Assembly (NCBI GenBank): GCA_023333565.1
Contig: JAJKFH010003229.1
Location: 1,586,001-1,650,000, forward strand
Direction of reading: 5' to 3'
DNA length: 64,000 nt
Source: Puffinus mauretanicus
Lineage: Eukaryota; Chordata; Aves; Procellariiformes; Procellariidae
Part shown: positions 39,746-53,403 of the stretch, one piece after another
How positions within the stretch are numbered: the first letter of the stretch is position 1
Layout: each line of letters begins with the position of its first letter
Notes under the pieces: generated by a model
The model's database searches: none
What the model was told of the DNA's origin: nothing
What the model saw: the letters and a program-made list of their open reading frames with translations, nothing else
Position numbers and translations under genes: made by a program

Positions 39746-42700
39746 GAAACACAGGAGGTGTTGGCACAATTCAGGCTACTGAGGTAGCAGCACCCGTGCT
39801 ATTCTTTTTCCATGACTAAAGTTTCACATTTTTTAACTCTTCCTTGCCAGTCTGTCAGTATTTTTATTTGTTAACGTAACTATGAGTTTACATTTTAGAC
39901 GAAAACAACGACTACCCTGTTCCTGATGTTTGAAACATTTAAAGCAAGACAAAAGAATTCCAAGTACTTAATTATCCACAAGAAATGAGTTGATTACAGT
40001 AACGTTAAAAACAAACGGTATCACATATGCACTTGGGTTTTAACCAGAGTCTGTTTTCTGCATTCAAATTTGCCAATCAGTTTCTAAGTCTCCCATGTCA
40101 CCAGCTAGAACAGCCTGTTTCTTTCTAAAAAATGAAAATGACTTTTAAAGAAACCAAATTCCAACTTTAGGGCCAACTGACTGCAGGGCAAGATGAGAGA
40201 CTGAGTCCATTAGCTATGCCAGGCCCTGCCAATCTGCATCTGGTAAAGATTCGCAAAGAGATGCAGTTAGTGGAGCAAGGGACCGGATGTCAGGAGAAAT
40301 GGGTTGTGAGTGGTGATGTAATTCCATCCCTTGCTCATTTAAAATGTTTAGACAACTTACTGCATCTCATGGTGCCATACTGCAAACACAGGGAGGGAAA
40401 AGAAATTATTTTCTGCTACTTCCAAAAGGAGCTGTAAAGCAATATCTGGTTCCTAGGAGCTCTGGGACACGGGCAGTATAAAATGTGGAGGTAATTCTAA
40501 CTTAATTTCACTCTTAAATTCTGTCATAGTGCATCCAGTAAATAGGGAATATTCTTTATTATGACTAACAGTACCACAGGGTTTCAACCAAGACTATGAA
40601 CCTAGTCAGCCAGGAAAAAAAAAAGAAAATAAAAAAGACTGCACACACACGCTCACAGATTTGGGAACACTTGATTCCTTCAATGTGTTTATAGGCCGAG
40701 CTGATGACATCTTGCCCAAGGCTGCCTGGGACGTCAGTGCCAGAGCCAAGAATTTACCTGTGACTTTCACTAGTCCTAATCCACCACTTCAACCTGAATT
40801 CTCTCCTTGATACTTTCACAAAATGAACCAAGAGGGAGGAAATCCCAGTATTAGCTAAGATAATTTTGATGAATCACAAAAACTATAGTCTGGCTGGAAC
40901 ATGTGTTTCTCTCCCACGCATCAGAAACAGGGACGATGCAGACAATCCCCAACAAACCACTGGCTTGGTAAAACAATTAATTACTGACCTTATAAAGGTT
41001 TAACAGGATAAAAAATCGTGCTAACAGAACAGCACAATTAAGTTTTATCTTTTGATGAAGAAACCTCATTTGTACTAAAATACTGGGTGATTTATATTTT
41101 CTGTTTCAACAGATCATTTAAGATTTAACAGATTGCTGAATAAATTGTTTAAATATGCAAATCATCTGGGCATTTGGTAATATTTCTCCAAAGGCTTTTT
41201 CCCAGTAGTTCTCACCAGATCATGCAAATTACTAGTGATTCAGAAAAAGAAGCATATAATATTTTAATTGACAGAGTGTTTATTTCGGCTCCAGTTCTTT
41301 TACATCTTCCCCCTCAGATAAATGGAAACATATGACCACCAGGAATCCCCATATTCTATGGGGCTCATGACAAAATCGAGTATTAGGAGAGATGGAGCAC
41401 AGGAAATTAAGTATTTTATGTAGATAAAATGAGCTGACCTGGGGAATACAAATAGTACTAAATTACACTAAATAGTCTGCCCTGTATACCTAATTTCCAT
41501 GATAAATGACGAGCTTTAATGGGCATTCATGCATTCCTTGCACGGCATCCCCAGAACTTCATTTTGCCTCCTCCCATGTCCTGCTTAGAGGCCAGCAGCC
41601 GCCACTTCCCAGGAGTCTGGTCTGGGGCAGCTCTGCGAAGGGAGCCGCCGGCCGTCGGGCTCGCCACCACCTCGATGCTCGGGTGGGGGCAGCTCACCCG
41701 CCTGTGGTTTCCACCGCCACAAGCTGCTGCAGCCAAACCCCATTTCCACGAAGCACTCCCAACTCGATGCTCAGGGAATCTACCTTTCCATCCCAAAGCC
41801 ACAAAAAGGAAAGGCGGTTTTCTCCCCCTTTCCCATAACTGTCTCCTGAGACTAACTCTTTAATTACCTTGTTAACCACCAGCAGCCCAAAATCTGAACC
41901 TCTGGGCCAGAAAAGGGGGAAAAAAAAAAAAAGAAGGGAAAAAAAAGGCAGCTTTTTTCTTAATGAGTCATGCACTGATTTCACTTGCCCGCTACCTGGT
42001 GAAAAGGGCAATGCATTTGTAATTACATTACCGAATAACATTAGACATACTACTTTTTTTTCCAGTTTTCTTAAAGCTCAACCTCTGTACCAACCTAGAG
42101 AGCAAGTAACACAGACCGCATTCAGTCCCTGCTAGCCAAATTGTTCCTCTCATACGCTTCTGCTGAGAAGCAAACCCTGCAGAGGCAGATTTGGGTACGC
42201 TGGCTTCAGCATACACACAGCTCCCCAGTGATCCACTTCAATCAGAATCCGAAAAAAGCGATTCCAGCCCTGCAGCGTGGTGTGAGCTCTGCTACCCCAT
42301 GCATTATTTCAGCATGAAATATTTATAAACTGGAGAACAGGGGCAGGCTCCTTCTTTAAAGTGTAATGAATTTTTTCTAAATGTATGAGCACAACTTGTA
42401 AGAATCTGCAACTTGTTTGACATCCTGGGTTTAACAGCCTAGTCCCCACTCCTCATCCACACAAAAGGAGCTGAGATTTCACCCTGTAACCGATTTCTCT
42501 TTAAAAACTGAACTTAGACTAAACAGGTATTTTTATATCCTAGGGCTAATTTTGCTTTTCTTGACATTAGCTCTCAACACCACACCTGTATATGTTTTTG
42601 TAGAAAAGAGAAAATAACAGCATTTGTATCATAATTACCTTTCCCCTGGCAGCAGTTTGTATTCTGAAATTAAAACAGTGGTCACAGTCTACAGTGACAC

Positions 42701-45700
42701 ACTGTCACGAAACTGGTCCTTGGAAAGCCATAGGGGACTGATGGTGGCAAATCTGACAACTTAAGGGCCAAACCAGTATTCCCATAACACAAAGCAGTCG
42801 GTGGAAAAAGCCACTGACAGGTAGATTCCCTTGCTCTACTAGATTACACTTGTAAAACGAAACCCCTGTTTTAGTTGGAAACCAGAAGGTGGGACTTCAA
42901 AAAAGCTGCAGGTAAATTGGTCCCCTGTGGGCAGCAGTGTCCTCAGCCAGTGCAGCAGTCTTACAGCCTGGAGGACTTGGGGCTGATGAGCACAAATCTC
43001 TGCAAATTAACCTTCTGCTTTTACGTGTTACTCTGCTAACGAATTCTGCAGAAGCAGTTACACAATTGACCTGTTCTCTGTAGCACTGATGAAGCTTTAC
43101 TCTTTTTTCACCTACAGATTTAGAAATATTTACCAGCAGAGAACTAATTGACTCTCAGGAGAACAAACCCAATTTTACCTCCTTTGAAACGTCAGGAAAA
43201 TAATAGCACCTCGCAAGCAGGAATACAGCAGTTGTTACTACCTAGCATTTCTGAAGTCATTTGATTACAGAGTAACTAATTACTTTTATTTTTCATGAAA
43301 ATGGAGTGATTTCATATATATTTTTTGTATTTCCTATTTAGCAAAACAAAGGTTAACTGACCTGCCTTCCACTCAGCTCTAAAACACGTCCTATCTCTGT
43401 CACCTGCTAGTGTATGCCTTAATTTACATTTCCTTCAAGCCTGCACTATAAATAGACTTCTGTGGAGGTACTGCATGTGCAGAGATCCTTATAGATGCCA
43501 GGACCACTGTGACTCCTGCCCAGGGAGCCAAGAGACGTGCGTGGAGCTGAGAGCCCAAGCATGCCATGCAGCCTCTGCCGGCTAAGGGGAGCACAACTTT
43601 CAGAGGGAATGGGCAAGTCCTAAGTGTCCTGGTTTAAACAGACCACAAAAAAAGCTTAAATCCAGTGACAGAACGCTAAAAATTAGTTATAACTTGGATT
43701 ATCTGTGGAATTTTAAATTCCTGGTTTGGTAACTGCACTGTTTAAACATCAGGACAGATGCACCACAGCTAAATTAGCAGATGCAAATTGTCTGAAGACA
43801 AGGCATTTGCATCCCCTTACTAAAGTGATAATAGGAGAGTACTACAGTGAGTTGCTGAAAAGATTACGCTTTGACTTTATTAAAGGTAGCTGGTCTGGCT
43901 ACAACAACTTATCTCAGTACAAGGAATCTTCCAGGAAATCAAGCACTTGCTCAGGTTGATAACATTTTTCCCACCTGGGGTCATCACCCCCCTTTGGTCA
44001 TTCATTCCTACAGAGCATCATCTGCTTGACTGACAGATACTGCAGTGAAAGGTCCTATGTGGGGAGAAAAGTCTATTTCTATCTTGCTGAACATAGCCTT
44101 ACCACCACCACCAACAAAAAAGGCTCCATTTCACTTAGTGCAGCGCAGGCTGTGCTAAACCTGTGCCATCTGGTGCAGATGCACACAGTAAGTACCTATT
44201 TAAATTTAGAGAGCAGTTACAGCATGACCTGCAGACCACGGCAGTAGATATTCATGTCTGAGCAACATTATGTGCTTCCATTATCACCCTGCCTTTTAAA
44301 TGGAGCCCTAAAGCCGACAGCACATTAGCTATTTTTGCAGGGCTGTCTGTGTTACACACCGCCTTCTCCGTGGCAATATAACTAATTCACTGGAAACTGC
44401 CAGACGTGGACTATACATTGCAATATTCACTGTCCTGCTTCCTGGCATTAAGCGAATAGATTCAAAATATATCAGCTTTACTTCAAAGCACCTCTCTTGG
44501 AGCCAAACTCCACAGTCTTGTGTTTAGTATATGATTTCGCTTCAGGTGCTACATGGAGATTACACTGATTTTTAAACGCACTGCTTGAGAGCTTGAGACA
44601 CCCAGGGGAGCTGTAATAAAATCTGTATCCATGTGATCAGTTCAGAAATACTGCTGTAAGATCAGCAACGAAATTATTTGATAGCTTCGGTCCACTTTTT
44701 GAACTGGAAGGGATCCAGCTCCCAGTAACCACAACTGGCTATTAAGCCACCATAACCGGTGCCAGTCATGATGCTGACTGGTTGACTCAGCAGTAGGATT
44801 GAAAAGCAAATGCCATTTCTGCTCAGGTGGAGGAGAAGAGGATAGTATTACCACTAAGAAGGTGACAGTCCTCCAATCTCCTCTGCCACAGCCCATGAAA
44901 TACAGCGTGAAACTTTCTGCTGATTCCCTGGGAGCTGAACTGGGAGCCAGGTTACAAACCAAGCAGATTTTAAAAGAAGTTCGCTACAAATGAAACAAAA
45001 TAAAAGAAGACATCTCCATGGGTTACAGCAAATCCATACACTTCCAGCACGATCACATGTACTTACAAAATAAACAGTATTTTAAACAACACTTTGGCCC
45101 TTGTAAAACGATTCAAGAAATGTTACAACACGCCTTAGCATAAAACTACTCTGGTTCCCATTAAACACGAAGGCTTTCAGAAACTTGTACCAGTGTTGGA
45201 AAGGTCACTTAGGTTCAGACATCACTATGTATTTCACAGTAGATGCTTCTTTCTTACGCCCCACTCCTTGTGAGAACCAGCCCAGCGGGCTATCTGAAAG
45301 CACACCCCCCCCTGCCTTGCTGACCCCACTGGAATAAACCGCCGCCTTCTCCTCATCTCCCTCCTCACTGCCCTGGTGAGGTGTGGTGGGAGACCTTGGG
45401 GATGGGTGGTCACCTCCACATGGGCATGGGCGAGCTGGGCACGCGGAGGAGCGAGCTGCCTTTCCACGTGCTGCTCGTGCCAGCAACCTGGCAGAAAGAG
45501 GAGGTGATTCATGAAACAGCTTCGGCCAGTTTCTCATATCCTGAAAACAGGCCAGGCTTCCAGAAAGAGAGGGATTAAGTGGATGATGTTCTCCACAACC
45601 CCTTTCAGCTCTCACACTCTGCAGGTTGCTCTGCAAGACAGAAGAAACATCCCTGGAAACTGGCACTTATATTTGAAGGATGACAACCTCTGCTACCCCT

Positions 45701-46911
45701 TTCCTGCCTCTCCTCGAACATGAAGCTCCCCTGGAGGGGGCAGATATGCTCCACCACCACCCCTCATTTCTCATACCTCCCTGCTGAGCCCTGCCACCAC
45801 CTTTGTGAGCTCCTCTGGACAGACAGCTTACCATGAACTAATATGATTATGTAAAGTAAACCAAACCGATCAGTTGACAGAGCTATTAAATGGCAAGATG
45901 CAGGCAACAACTGATTTGCCAGGGAATAATCAAACAGTTTGAGAACTTAAAAAGAAGCAAAACAGCAAATTCACCCTGACTTTGGGTGGGAGAGGCTTTA
46001 AATCAAGGCAACGTCTTCTTAAAGTTGCTAGATCTGTGCAGTAAGCCACGGGAAAGATAGTCCCCTTCAGCAGACAGTCTCTGGAAAAATTTCTAGAGCC
46101 CATTTACTGTACGAAGTTGGATGGTACGACATCCTGGTTCACGAAGAGATGGAAGAATGCCACAGGGATACTACACTGACAATGCATTGCTATGATGATC
46201 GGGCTCCAGCCATCATTTCCATCTATTTTATTTCAGAGATTAAAATGGCACACATGAACCATGCATCAACCATTGCTATGCACGTGGACCAAATGCATTT
46301 ATTACCAGTCCAGTTCTACAGCCTCAACAAGATTCCTATTGACTTCAAGATAAATCAAGTTGGCATTTTCATGACCATTGGAAATCTGTTTTCAGACTGC
46401 AGAAATTAAGCCTGAGACAGACATATAAAGGCAGATTTTAAATTTTTTTTAAAAAGACAGTTTTGAAAATATCTTGCTAAAAATACAACTACAAAAATCT
46501 TGTTTCATAGCTATGAAAAATATGATAAGTAGCTTAAGAGAATGAATATATTGTTACTGAAATCTATTTCAAACAGAATAGAGCTTATTTTCACTCTCTT
46601 CTTGACCTCTATTTGAGAAGATGCCCTGAAACTCTAGGTATTTTGTATTACATCTGATGGCACTAATTCAAAGGAGTTTTCAACTTATATTCAACTATCA
46701 GAGATCGCAGCACAATCCAAACCCCCCCTCCCTCCCTCGTTTAGTTCACCATCTTGGACAGCTTTCAAAAATAGGAATGCAGTCACATCTGATTAAGAGT
46801 TTATTTACTATATTTCATGGTTTAGCAGAAATAATGTAACAATGTTAGGGGAAAGTATGGAAGGATCAAGAATCAAATTAATTGAGCAAGCAGAAAATGC
46901 AAGGGCTTTTT
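39746..46911 (-). other. CYYR1: Giant CYYR1 intron, unique part
   Basis: About 7 kb of intronic sequence with no recognised gene. An A-rich and poly-purine stretch lies at 41908-41947 and a GC-richer patch at 41560-41720. Very AT-rich DNA lies around 40.9-41.3 kb. A TGTCCTGGTTT string near 43628 resembles the start of avian LTRs, but the homology does not continue. Confidence 0.6.
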
Positions 46912-46950
46912 GGGGGGGGGGGGGTGGTGTTTTCTTTTTTTTAAAAAAAA
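46912..46950. repeat. G13 homopolymer next to a T8A8 palindrome
   Basis: Thirteen consecutive G occupy 46912-46924, followed by tggtgttttc and then T8 (46935-46942) joined directly to A8 (46943-46950). The G run can form a G-quadruplex and is slippage-prone; the T8A8 block is a perfect 16-bp palindrome. It may be an assembly-sensitive or polymorphic site. Confidence 0.8.
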
Positions 46951-49900
46951 GAACAGGAAAGAGCCATGGTGCCAAGACTAAAAAGCCAGGAAGTAAGTGC
47001 ACTGAAGTCAGTGTACACAAAGACATGCAGTTTTCCAATACAGGGGGTAAAATTCTGGCCACAGAAAGCAGGTGTCCCAAAAGCCAGGGGTGACTCCACA
47101 ACCGACCACCTGCAGAAAGTCTGAGTCTTTTGAGGTCTTCCAGAGCCTCTCCTCTGAAAGCAAGCCTCTTGCTGGATACATAAAATGGGATCTGGGATCC
47201 CTAAACACTTCTGAACACAAGGGCTGGAAAGCACTTCGTTATGTTTTTAATTAGGTTGCATAGATCATTTCTCATTGTATTGTGACTGAATTCCTGAAAC
47301 ACCACAATAAAAATGACAATTAGAACGCTGAAATTTTTATTGCCTTTTCTTAACGTGCTAACATCACAGGAGAACACATCTTGTTTGTGTTCAGGAAAGT
47401 TATGCCAGAGAAAACAAGAAAAAAGCATCCCTGCACTGCTTTGCTGGTTGTTCACCCTGGCCAGGAGGTACTGCTTCTGCAAGGAGAGGGCACACTCAAT
47501 TCTCTGGCCCTTGTGCTTCTGGTTTGAGCTATCCAACTAGTATTTCGCCTGGCATCAGCTATGATGAATTTTGGTTGTAACCACTAGCAGCTGGAATGAA
47601 GCCAGCAATGTATTCCATATGAGCTGGTAAAGAATTTTGGTCATCAAAGGCCCAAGCCACTTACTGGTCTGAAACCGCCCATATCAAGATCAGAGAGGGG
47701 ATCTTTTGCACTACTGCATGCAATATGCATAAAGGGGCCAAGTTTAAATCTGTATAGAGATGTACATGCCCTTACACATTGAAAACATCTCCATGGAAGA
47801 CATATACGAATATTACAATCTCACTGCTCCATGAAAACCATGTAATTGAAGGCTGAACCAAAAAGTATACAGAAGAGGAACAAATTAAGGTCACAGAAAC
47901 GCCCTTAAATCTGTCATCTGAGAACTTCCGAAGTGCATTCATTTAAAATGCATCTTTCTCACACACACATTTACGACCAGGGATTTTGCATTTACATGCT
48001 AGGTCCTGACTGGCATTGGAAAATTTTCAGTGCTAGTACTAATCCCCGAAGAACCTCACTGCAAACAACCCTCATTACATGATAATTCTTTGCTGCCTCC
48101 ACTTTTTGACATGTCAGCCAGTTCTTAATCCTTTTAACTTCTTAATGAAGGAGTAGTTACACAACAGAAGCGTCCCATGGAAGGTCACCAATCTCTCTCT
48201 TGAGAGCGCTTCCCTGGCACATGGCATGGAGAAAAGGGCTGGGATCCTGCTCATGGGGACAGACAGCTCTGGGACACACACCTTCTGGGAAGATGGGGCT
48301 CCCAGCCTGGGAGAAGCAGCAGCAGCCATTTAGTGCTGAGAAGTAACACCGCTGCAATGCATGATTTCCTCTGAAGAGATGTCCTGCTTGCAGCTCGGCT
48401 CCCTGGGCGGAGGCAGCGACAGCTCCCACCCAGGGACTGCTGCCCGACCTTTCTCGGCATGGCTGATCCATGCCCACATGCATCCCTACAGCACGAGAGG
48501 CACAGCATCGTCGCCCCATCGAACAGCAGCGGTGACGCCGAGCCTATGCGACGAAGAGAAAGGAGAGCTTTTTCCTCCAAACCATTATGGTCCTGCAGTG
48601 GATAAGCTGCACCTTCTAGACCAAACTGTTTTTATTTTGGCTCCTGGGCCTGTTTGGAGCTGCTGAAGCGGAAGAGCAAATGCCTGGCAAGGGGAGCTCT
48701 TCCAAGCGATGTGGAAGAGCTTGGCCGAGGCTTTTGTGTTGCTGCAGTCGTCGTGAGGGCTTTCCAAGTCCACCGGCAGGCCAGGCAGGTGGGACAGAGA
48801 CAAGTAAAATCAGCTGGCTATTTTCTGAGGAAGAAGCAGCTAAAAACCGCAAGAATAAAACAGGACTGGAAACACTTGGCTACAAAACAGAGGCCAGTTT
48901 GAAGTTCAGCCTCAAGCAACTTCTTAAGTAGGTCAGAGCATAAAACTTAAAGCTGAAGATTTGCATTCACAGGGGGAGAAACCTCCAATCCCTGTTTTAT
49001 GGCACAGGCACCTGGACAGAAAGGTTTGTGTTGCTCTTGCAAAGCCAATATGAGGATTTTGTGTACAATACCAAGGAAAAAGGTACTTCTTACACCTGAG
49101 CGTGGACAGTGGAGCACAGGGAATCCTTATGGTGGTGGAGCTGCTGCAACGCTCTTCTGGATGGCCCAGAGACAGCCCGAAAGATTTTGTTTGCCAGTTT
49201 TGGAGGAAAATTGCATAGCTTTTCTCATGCTGGACCATATTTTCAGCCAGCGCATGTCAGTATAAATCAAGTGACTAGAGGATTTTGCCCAGTTAATTGA
49301 CAGTTTGTATCTCCTGACACAAGTTGAAGAAAAAAATGAGAGTGATAAAAATATAATGCAACAGCTATAGCGGTGCTACTGGCGGTTATGAAGCAGCTGT
49401 TAGTTCTGGCAGTTATTAAAACCATTCAATGCAAGTGACAGATAACAGTAATAAATCAGCTGACTTGTTTCACGTATCCACACATCCAGTGTTTTCTGTG
49501 AGCACAGCAAGTATTCAGCCTGGAAGAACAACGGCATCTCATTACAAAGTCCCATCAGCAACTGCAACATACATTAAATTATTGACACATAATGAAGCCA
49601 AAGTGCAAACCCTGACTTGAGTCATAGCTCCTTCAGATTTAAACAACGGCTGCTAACTGGTAACTTGCTTTCCAGTTACCAGTCTCACAGAGCAGTAATT
49701 GCTTTTATATTAGCTAAAAGAGGTACTGCATTTTCCCTCAACGCAAGGGCTCTATCCCGATGGGGGGGCCTTGGGAGCCTACCAGGAAGGTACAAGGGGG
49801 CAGCCATGCAGCAAGAGCACGTCCTCACCACCCGCAAGGCCTCCGCGTCCTCCCTGCCAGGTCCCAGCCTCGCTTGGGGGGGCCCTCCAGCTGTCCCCAA

Positions 49901-52900
49901 CCCACCAAGCAAAGGCTGAGCACCAGGCTGGACCAATGCACCCAAAACCACGCCCTCCCAAAGCACGGCACCACAGGCAGGTCAGGGAGGAGAAAACACA
50001 GGTGTCCACCAGAGATGGGCAGTGGCGTCAGGCCCCCACTGAGCGAGCACGGTTGGCGGAAGAGCTCATAGTACTGAGGTACAACCTGCCCTTTCCCTTC
50101 AACTATGGAGCAAAAATGCCATGAGCAATTCTCCTTTAAACCCCAGCATGTGACGAGGCATAGCGAGAGAGTACCAAGCAGCAGTTTTCCATCTTCCACA
50201 CAGCCCTGCTCTCCCTCACGCAGTCCAGGCAGCTGGAAGCTCCTCAGAAGGAGTCCCATTGATTTTCTGGATGAGTCAGCAAGCCTCCCTCCCTGGGGAG
50301 TAACCTCCCCACCTTTTAAGCAACAAGAACTTCCAAGTAACGCAACTTCTTCACGGAAGAGATGAGTCAACCTTTAATGAGAGCATAAACTAGTCGTTGC
50401 AAGTTCCTGGTGTAATTTGGGATTGCAAGTAGCTCTACGATGACAACAAATCTCTGGAAGAAAAATAAACCAGAAGTATACAGAAACTGAACTGATGCTG
50501 TCTCAAAGGTATCTGACTGTAGCTGTACCTGACAGATTTCAAGTGACATTGAGATGAACTACAAGCATTATTTTTCTGGACTCCTAAAAATATCTGATGA
50601 TCTAGTGGACACTCAGCACAGAGCTCAGGGAGAAGCCCTGGGCTGGCAATCACAACAGCCTCCCTGCAGCCTCCCATCGCCCACCTGCCTAAGTGGGACC
50701 CCCTGGCATGGCTTCCCAGCCCTTCGGAGGGGATCGCAAGGCTCTTCAGATGCCTACCGGGGCATCCTTCTGGGGAATTGGTCACAGACACGCAAAACAA
50801 AACCTCCCTTGCAGGAGGTAAAAAAAGTCCCTCCCTCTGTTAAACAAGGATGCATGGCTCAAAAACCCAAAGTTGCTTTGTAACTTGCCAAATTGGAGTG
50901 ACGTCAAACAGGGCTGTTTCCCCCGCAGGGCACGGGCCAGCTGACACGCAGAAGTGACTGTCCCCGCTGGACAAACAATACTGATCACCCTCTGCTGCGC
51001 AGTGCCAGCTTGGAGGTCAGCTTGTAAGTAGCTGTTGTCAGCCTGTGACTGAAGAGGAATATGGGAGAGAGACCCCATACCTACCAGCTTGCCGAGAGCT
51101 TCAAAATGTTTGATCAGCCCAGGCCCGAAACGGAACAAATTCTTACTTCTGTGGCTAATGCAAAAGGACCTTCCATTAAATCCAGCCCCTGCTAGCACAG
51201 GCAGCCACGCCATGAAGGCCATTTCACGAGCTGATCGCACTTCCTCACACATCTACTTCAAAAGAAAGGATGACTAGGGAGGGGAGTGACGAGCATGCAG
51301 GAAAAATTTCCTCTCCTGAAGGAGAATACAGCATTTTAATGCAAAATAAATTATATTAGCAGATAGCGACAATGTAAGCTTACCAATACCGACGTTAAAT
51401 ACCATAGCTCCCCTCCTAATCTCACCACATTATTTTAATGTAGCATATTATTCAAAACATACAGCAGACATGCCACTATGTTTACAGCACCCCTGTCATA
51501 TAGCAATTTTGAAAGCATTATTGTCAAGCTGACATTTTATTACATTTCTGGAAATATGCTAATTCAATCATTAAGTTTCGTTCAACAATCATGAAGGCTC
51601 AGGAACAAAGACATATTGTGCTTTACTTCAGACAATTTTACATGTTGTTGAAAACAGAGAATGAGGGCCATAACTTTTCATCCATCTCCCATCCCCTTGA
51701 AGCTCTATTCTTTCGCTCTCCACTGGAATTTAGTATCAAATTACCCCTGCAAGGAGCCACCGGAGGAAAGCAATGCGAGGTAAGCAGACTGGCAGTCCTG
51801 TCATCCATTTTCATAATTTCAGTTTATGTAAATAGGCCATCTATTTCCAAGCCAAACACAGGGTTACCGCCGTGGACTGAACAAACATTAGTTTTCAGCC
51901 ATGTAAATATATTAGCTATCATCAGACACAGCCTCACCAAGGTCTTTGGGGACTAGGACCATGCCACATAGCAAGTGGTCGGCGCAATTCGGGAGAAGCT
52001 GTGCCCCAGAGCAGAGATGTCGGCAAACAGAAAGGTAGACAAAAATAGCTGTTGTCTTAAAAGAATGCAGCGTTTGCACATGAGATGCTCTGACAAAAGA
52101 GTTTTTGCAGGAAGGTTAGTAATTACTTGGATTAGATTAACACCACGGCTTCTCACTCACAGCTGAGAGCGCTTTTGTGCTGGACATGGCACACAAGGAC
52201 TCCTCACATGCAAGGCCATTCTCCATCCCAAGAGGTTTTCATATGAATATGCTTATAGGTGGCATATTCAGTGTCTACATTCAGACACCAAACTTTCGCT
52301 CCAAGTAATCAAAATTCTGCCCGTAACCCAAATAATTAATCTGTATTTGTGGTAGTTTATACTGCTCTTAGAACGGAGGAGCCATCCCCAGCAGGCGTAC
52401 ACGCCACGCGGATGGCAGACAGGCAATGATGCCCAGACACTGTAGCCTTGCCTGACAGGATATTGTGAGCATAAGACTGACACAACTGACAATCTTAAGT
52501 GTTTTGAAACCCTTGGAAGATAATACGCTACACAAGTGGAAAGCAAAGATGATACAAAAAAGCTGTATTCTTTATACAAAGTACCGCACTAACAAAATTC
52601 TTGTTACTCTTCCAGAAAAACCTCAAAGATTCCAAGAGATGTATTTCAACAAGGTCTTGTACAAAATACTATTAGAGTTGCTTTAGTCCAAACAATGAAA
52701 AGTTAAGTGTTAAATTTATGCTGGCTGCTTATTTTCTCTCCTCTTGGTTTACATTTCCAAAGCAGCAGATGAGGAGAGGCCCAAAAGCTCAGGGACTTGA
52801 AGGATTTGATCCAAACAAAAGAATTAAGAGCTGCTGTCATGTATCATTTAAAGACCATCATATTATAAGTGCTACTTATACTCAAGTAATTAATTTTGGG

Positions 52901-52940
52901 TCTCTCCAATGCTTTTCTTCTATTTCTGAACTCTCCTCAG
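46951..52940 (-). other. CYYR1: Giant CYYR1 intron, unique part with GC-richer patches
   Basis: About 6 kb of intronic DNA. Composition rises in GC around 48.2-48.6, 49.75-50.05 and 50.62-50.78 kb, where stop-poor frames overlap on both strands; none is recognisable. Two 9-bp inverted repeats (49656-49683 and 52244-52270) are within chance expectation. No RNA gene or mobile element was recognised. Confidence 0.55.
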
Positions 52941-53144
52941 TCTGACACCAGAATATTTCTGTTTCTCCGTTTCTCCACGCTCAGGGGCCTATTGCAGAGG
53001 CATCGTGATACGAGAACAAGCGCTCTGCAGCGCTCCTCCCCCCTCCCCGTTCACCACCCCAGCCAAAGTCGCAGAGGCCCGCTGGCCTGGAGCGCTCCTG
53101 GCAAGGGGGTCCCACAGGATCCGCGGAGCCTTGAACTCCGAACG
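52941..53144 (+). other. CpG-dense patch with plausible plus-strand exon boundaries
   Basis: A 204-bp patch rich in CpG (gatacgagaacaagcgctct, agcgctcctgg, atccgcggagcc, ctccgaacg) sits between an acceptor-like ctctcctcag ending at 52940 and a strong donor-like gtgagt at 53145-53150. It stays open in one frame, but the peptide is not recognisable. It could be an exon of an antisense transcript, a small CpG island, or chance. CYYR1 lies on the opposite strand. Confidence 0.2.
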
Positions 53145-53349
53145 GTGAGTGCTGCTGATGGGCACCACCAATGTGGTGCTGCAACAACAGAGACACCAGA
53201 ACAGGATCGTAACGCCAGCCAGTACTCTAGATGGTTTCAGTATTGTAGGAAACTGGGAAAGTAGAATTTCAAACGAAAATTGCCACTCTCCAAGGCTAAC
53301 TGCTTCCCTCCTGTCCCAAATAATTATGTCTATTCTACTCTTTTTCCTG

Positions 53350-53403
53350 GGGAGGAGGAGGGAGCACCAGTGGTGAGGGGAGGGAAGGGAAGGGAAGGAA
53401 GGG
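53350..53403. repeat. G-rich (GGGAA)n-like purine tract
   Basis: The plus strand is almost pure purine, with repeated gggaagggaa units near 53378-53403 and ggaggaggaggga at about 53350. Several closely spaced G3-4 runs make G-quadruplex formation possible. It is a small simple repeat. Confidence 0.7.

Noticed and set aside
43620..43700. TGTCCTGGTTT string resembling the start of an avian LTR
   Set aside because: The resemblance stops after about a dozen bases.
49656..49683. 9-bp inverted repeat (ACTGGTAAC); a similar one lies at 52244-52270
   Set aside because: Stems of 9 bp with loops of about 10 nt are expected several times by chance in 64 kb.
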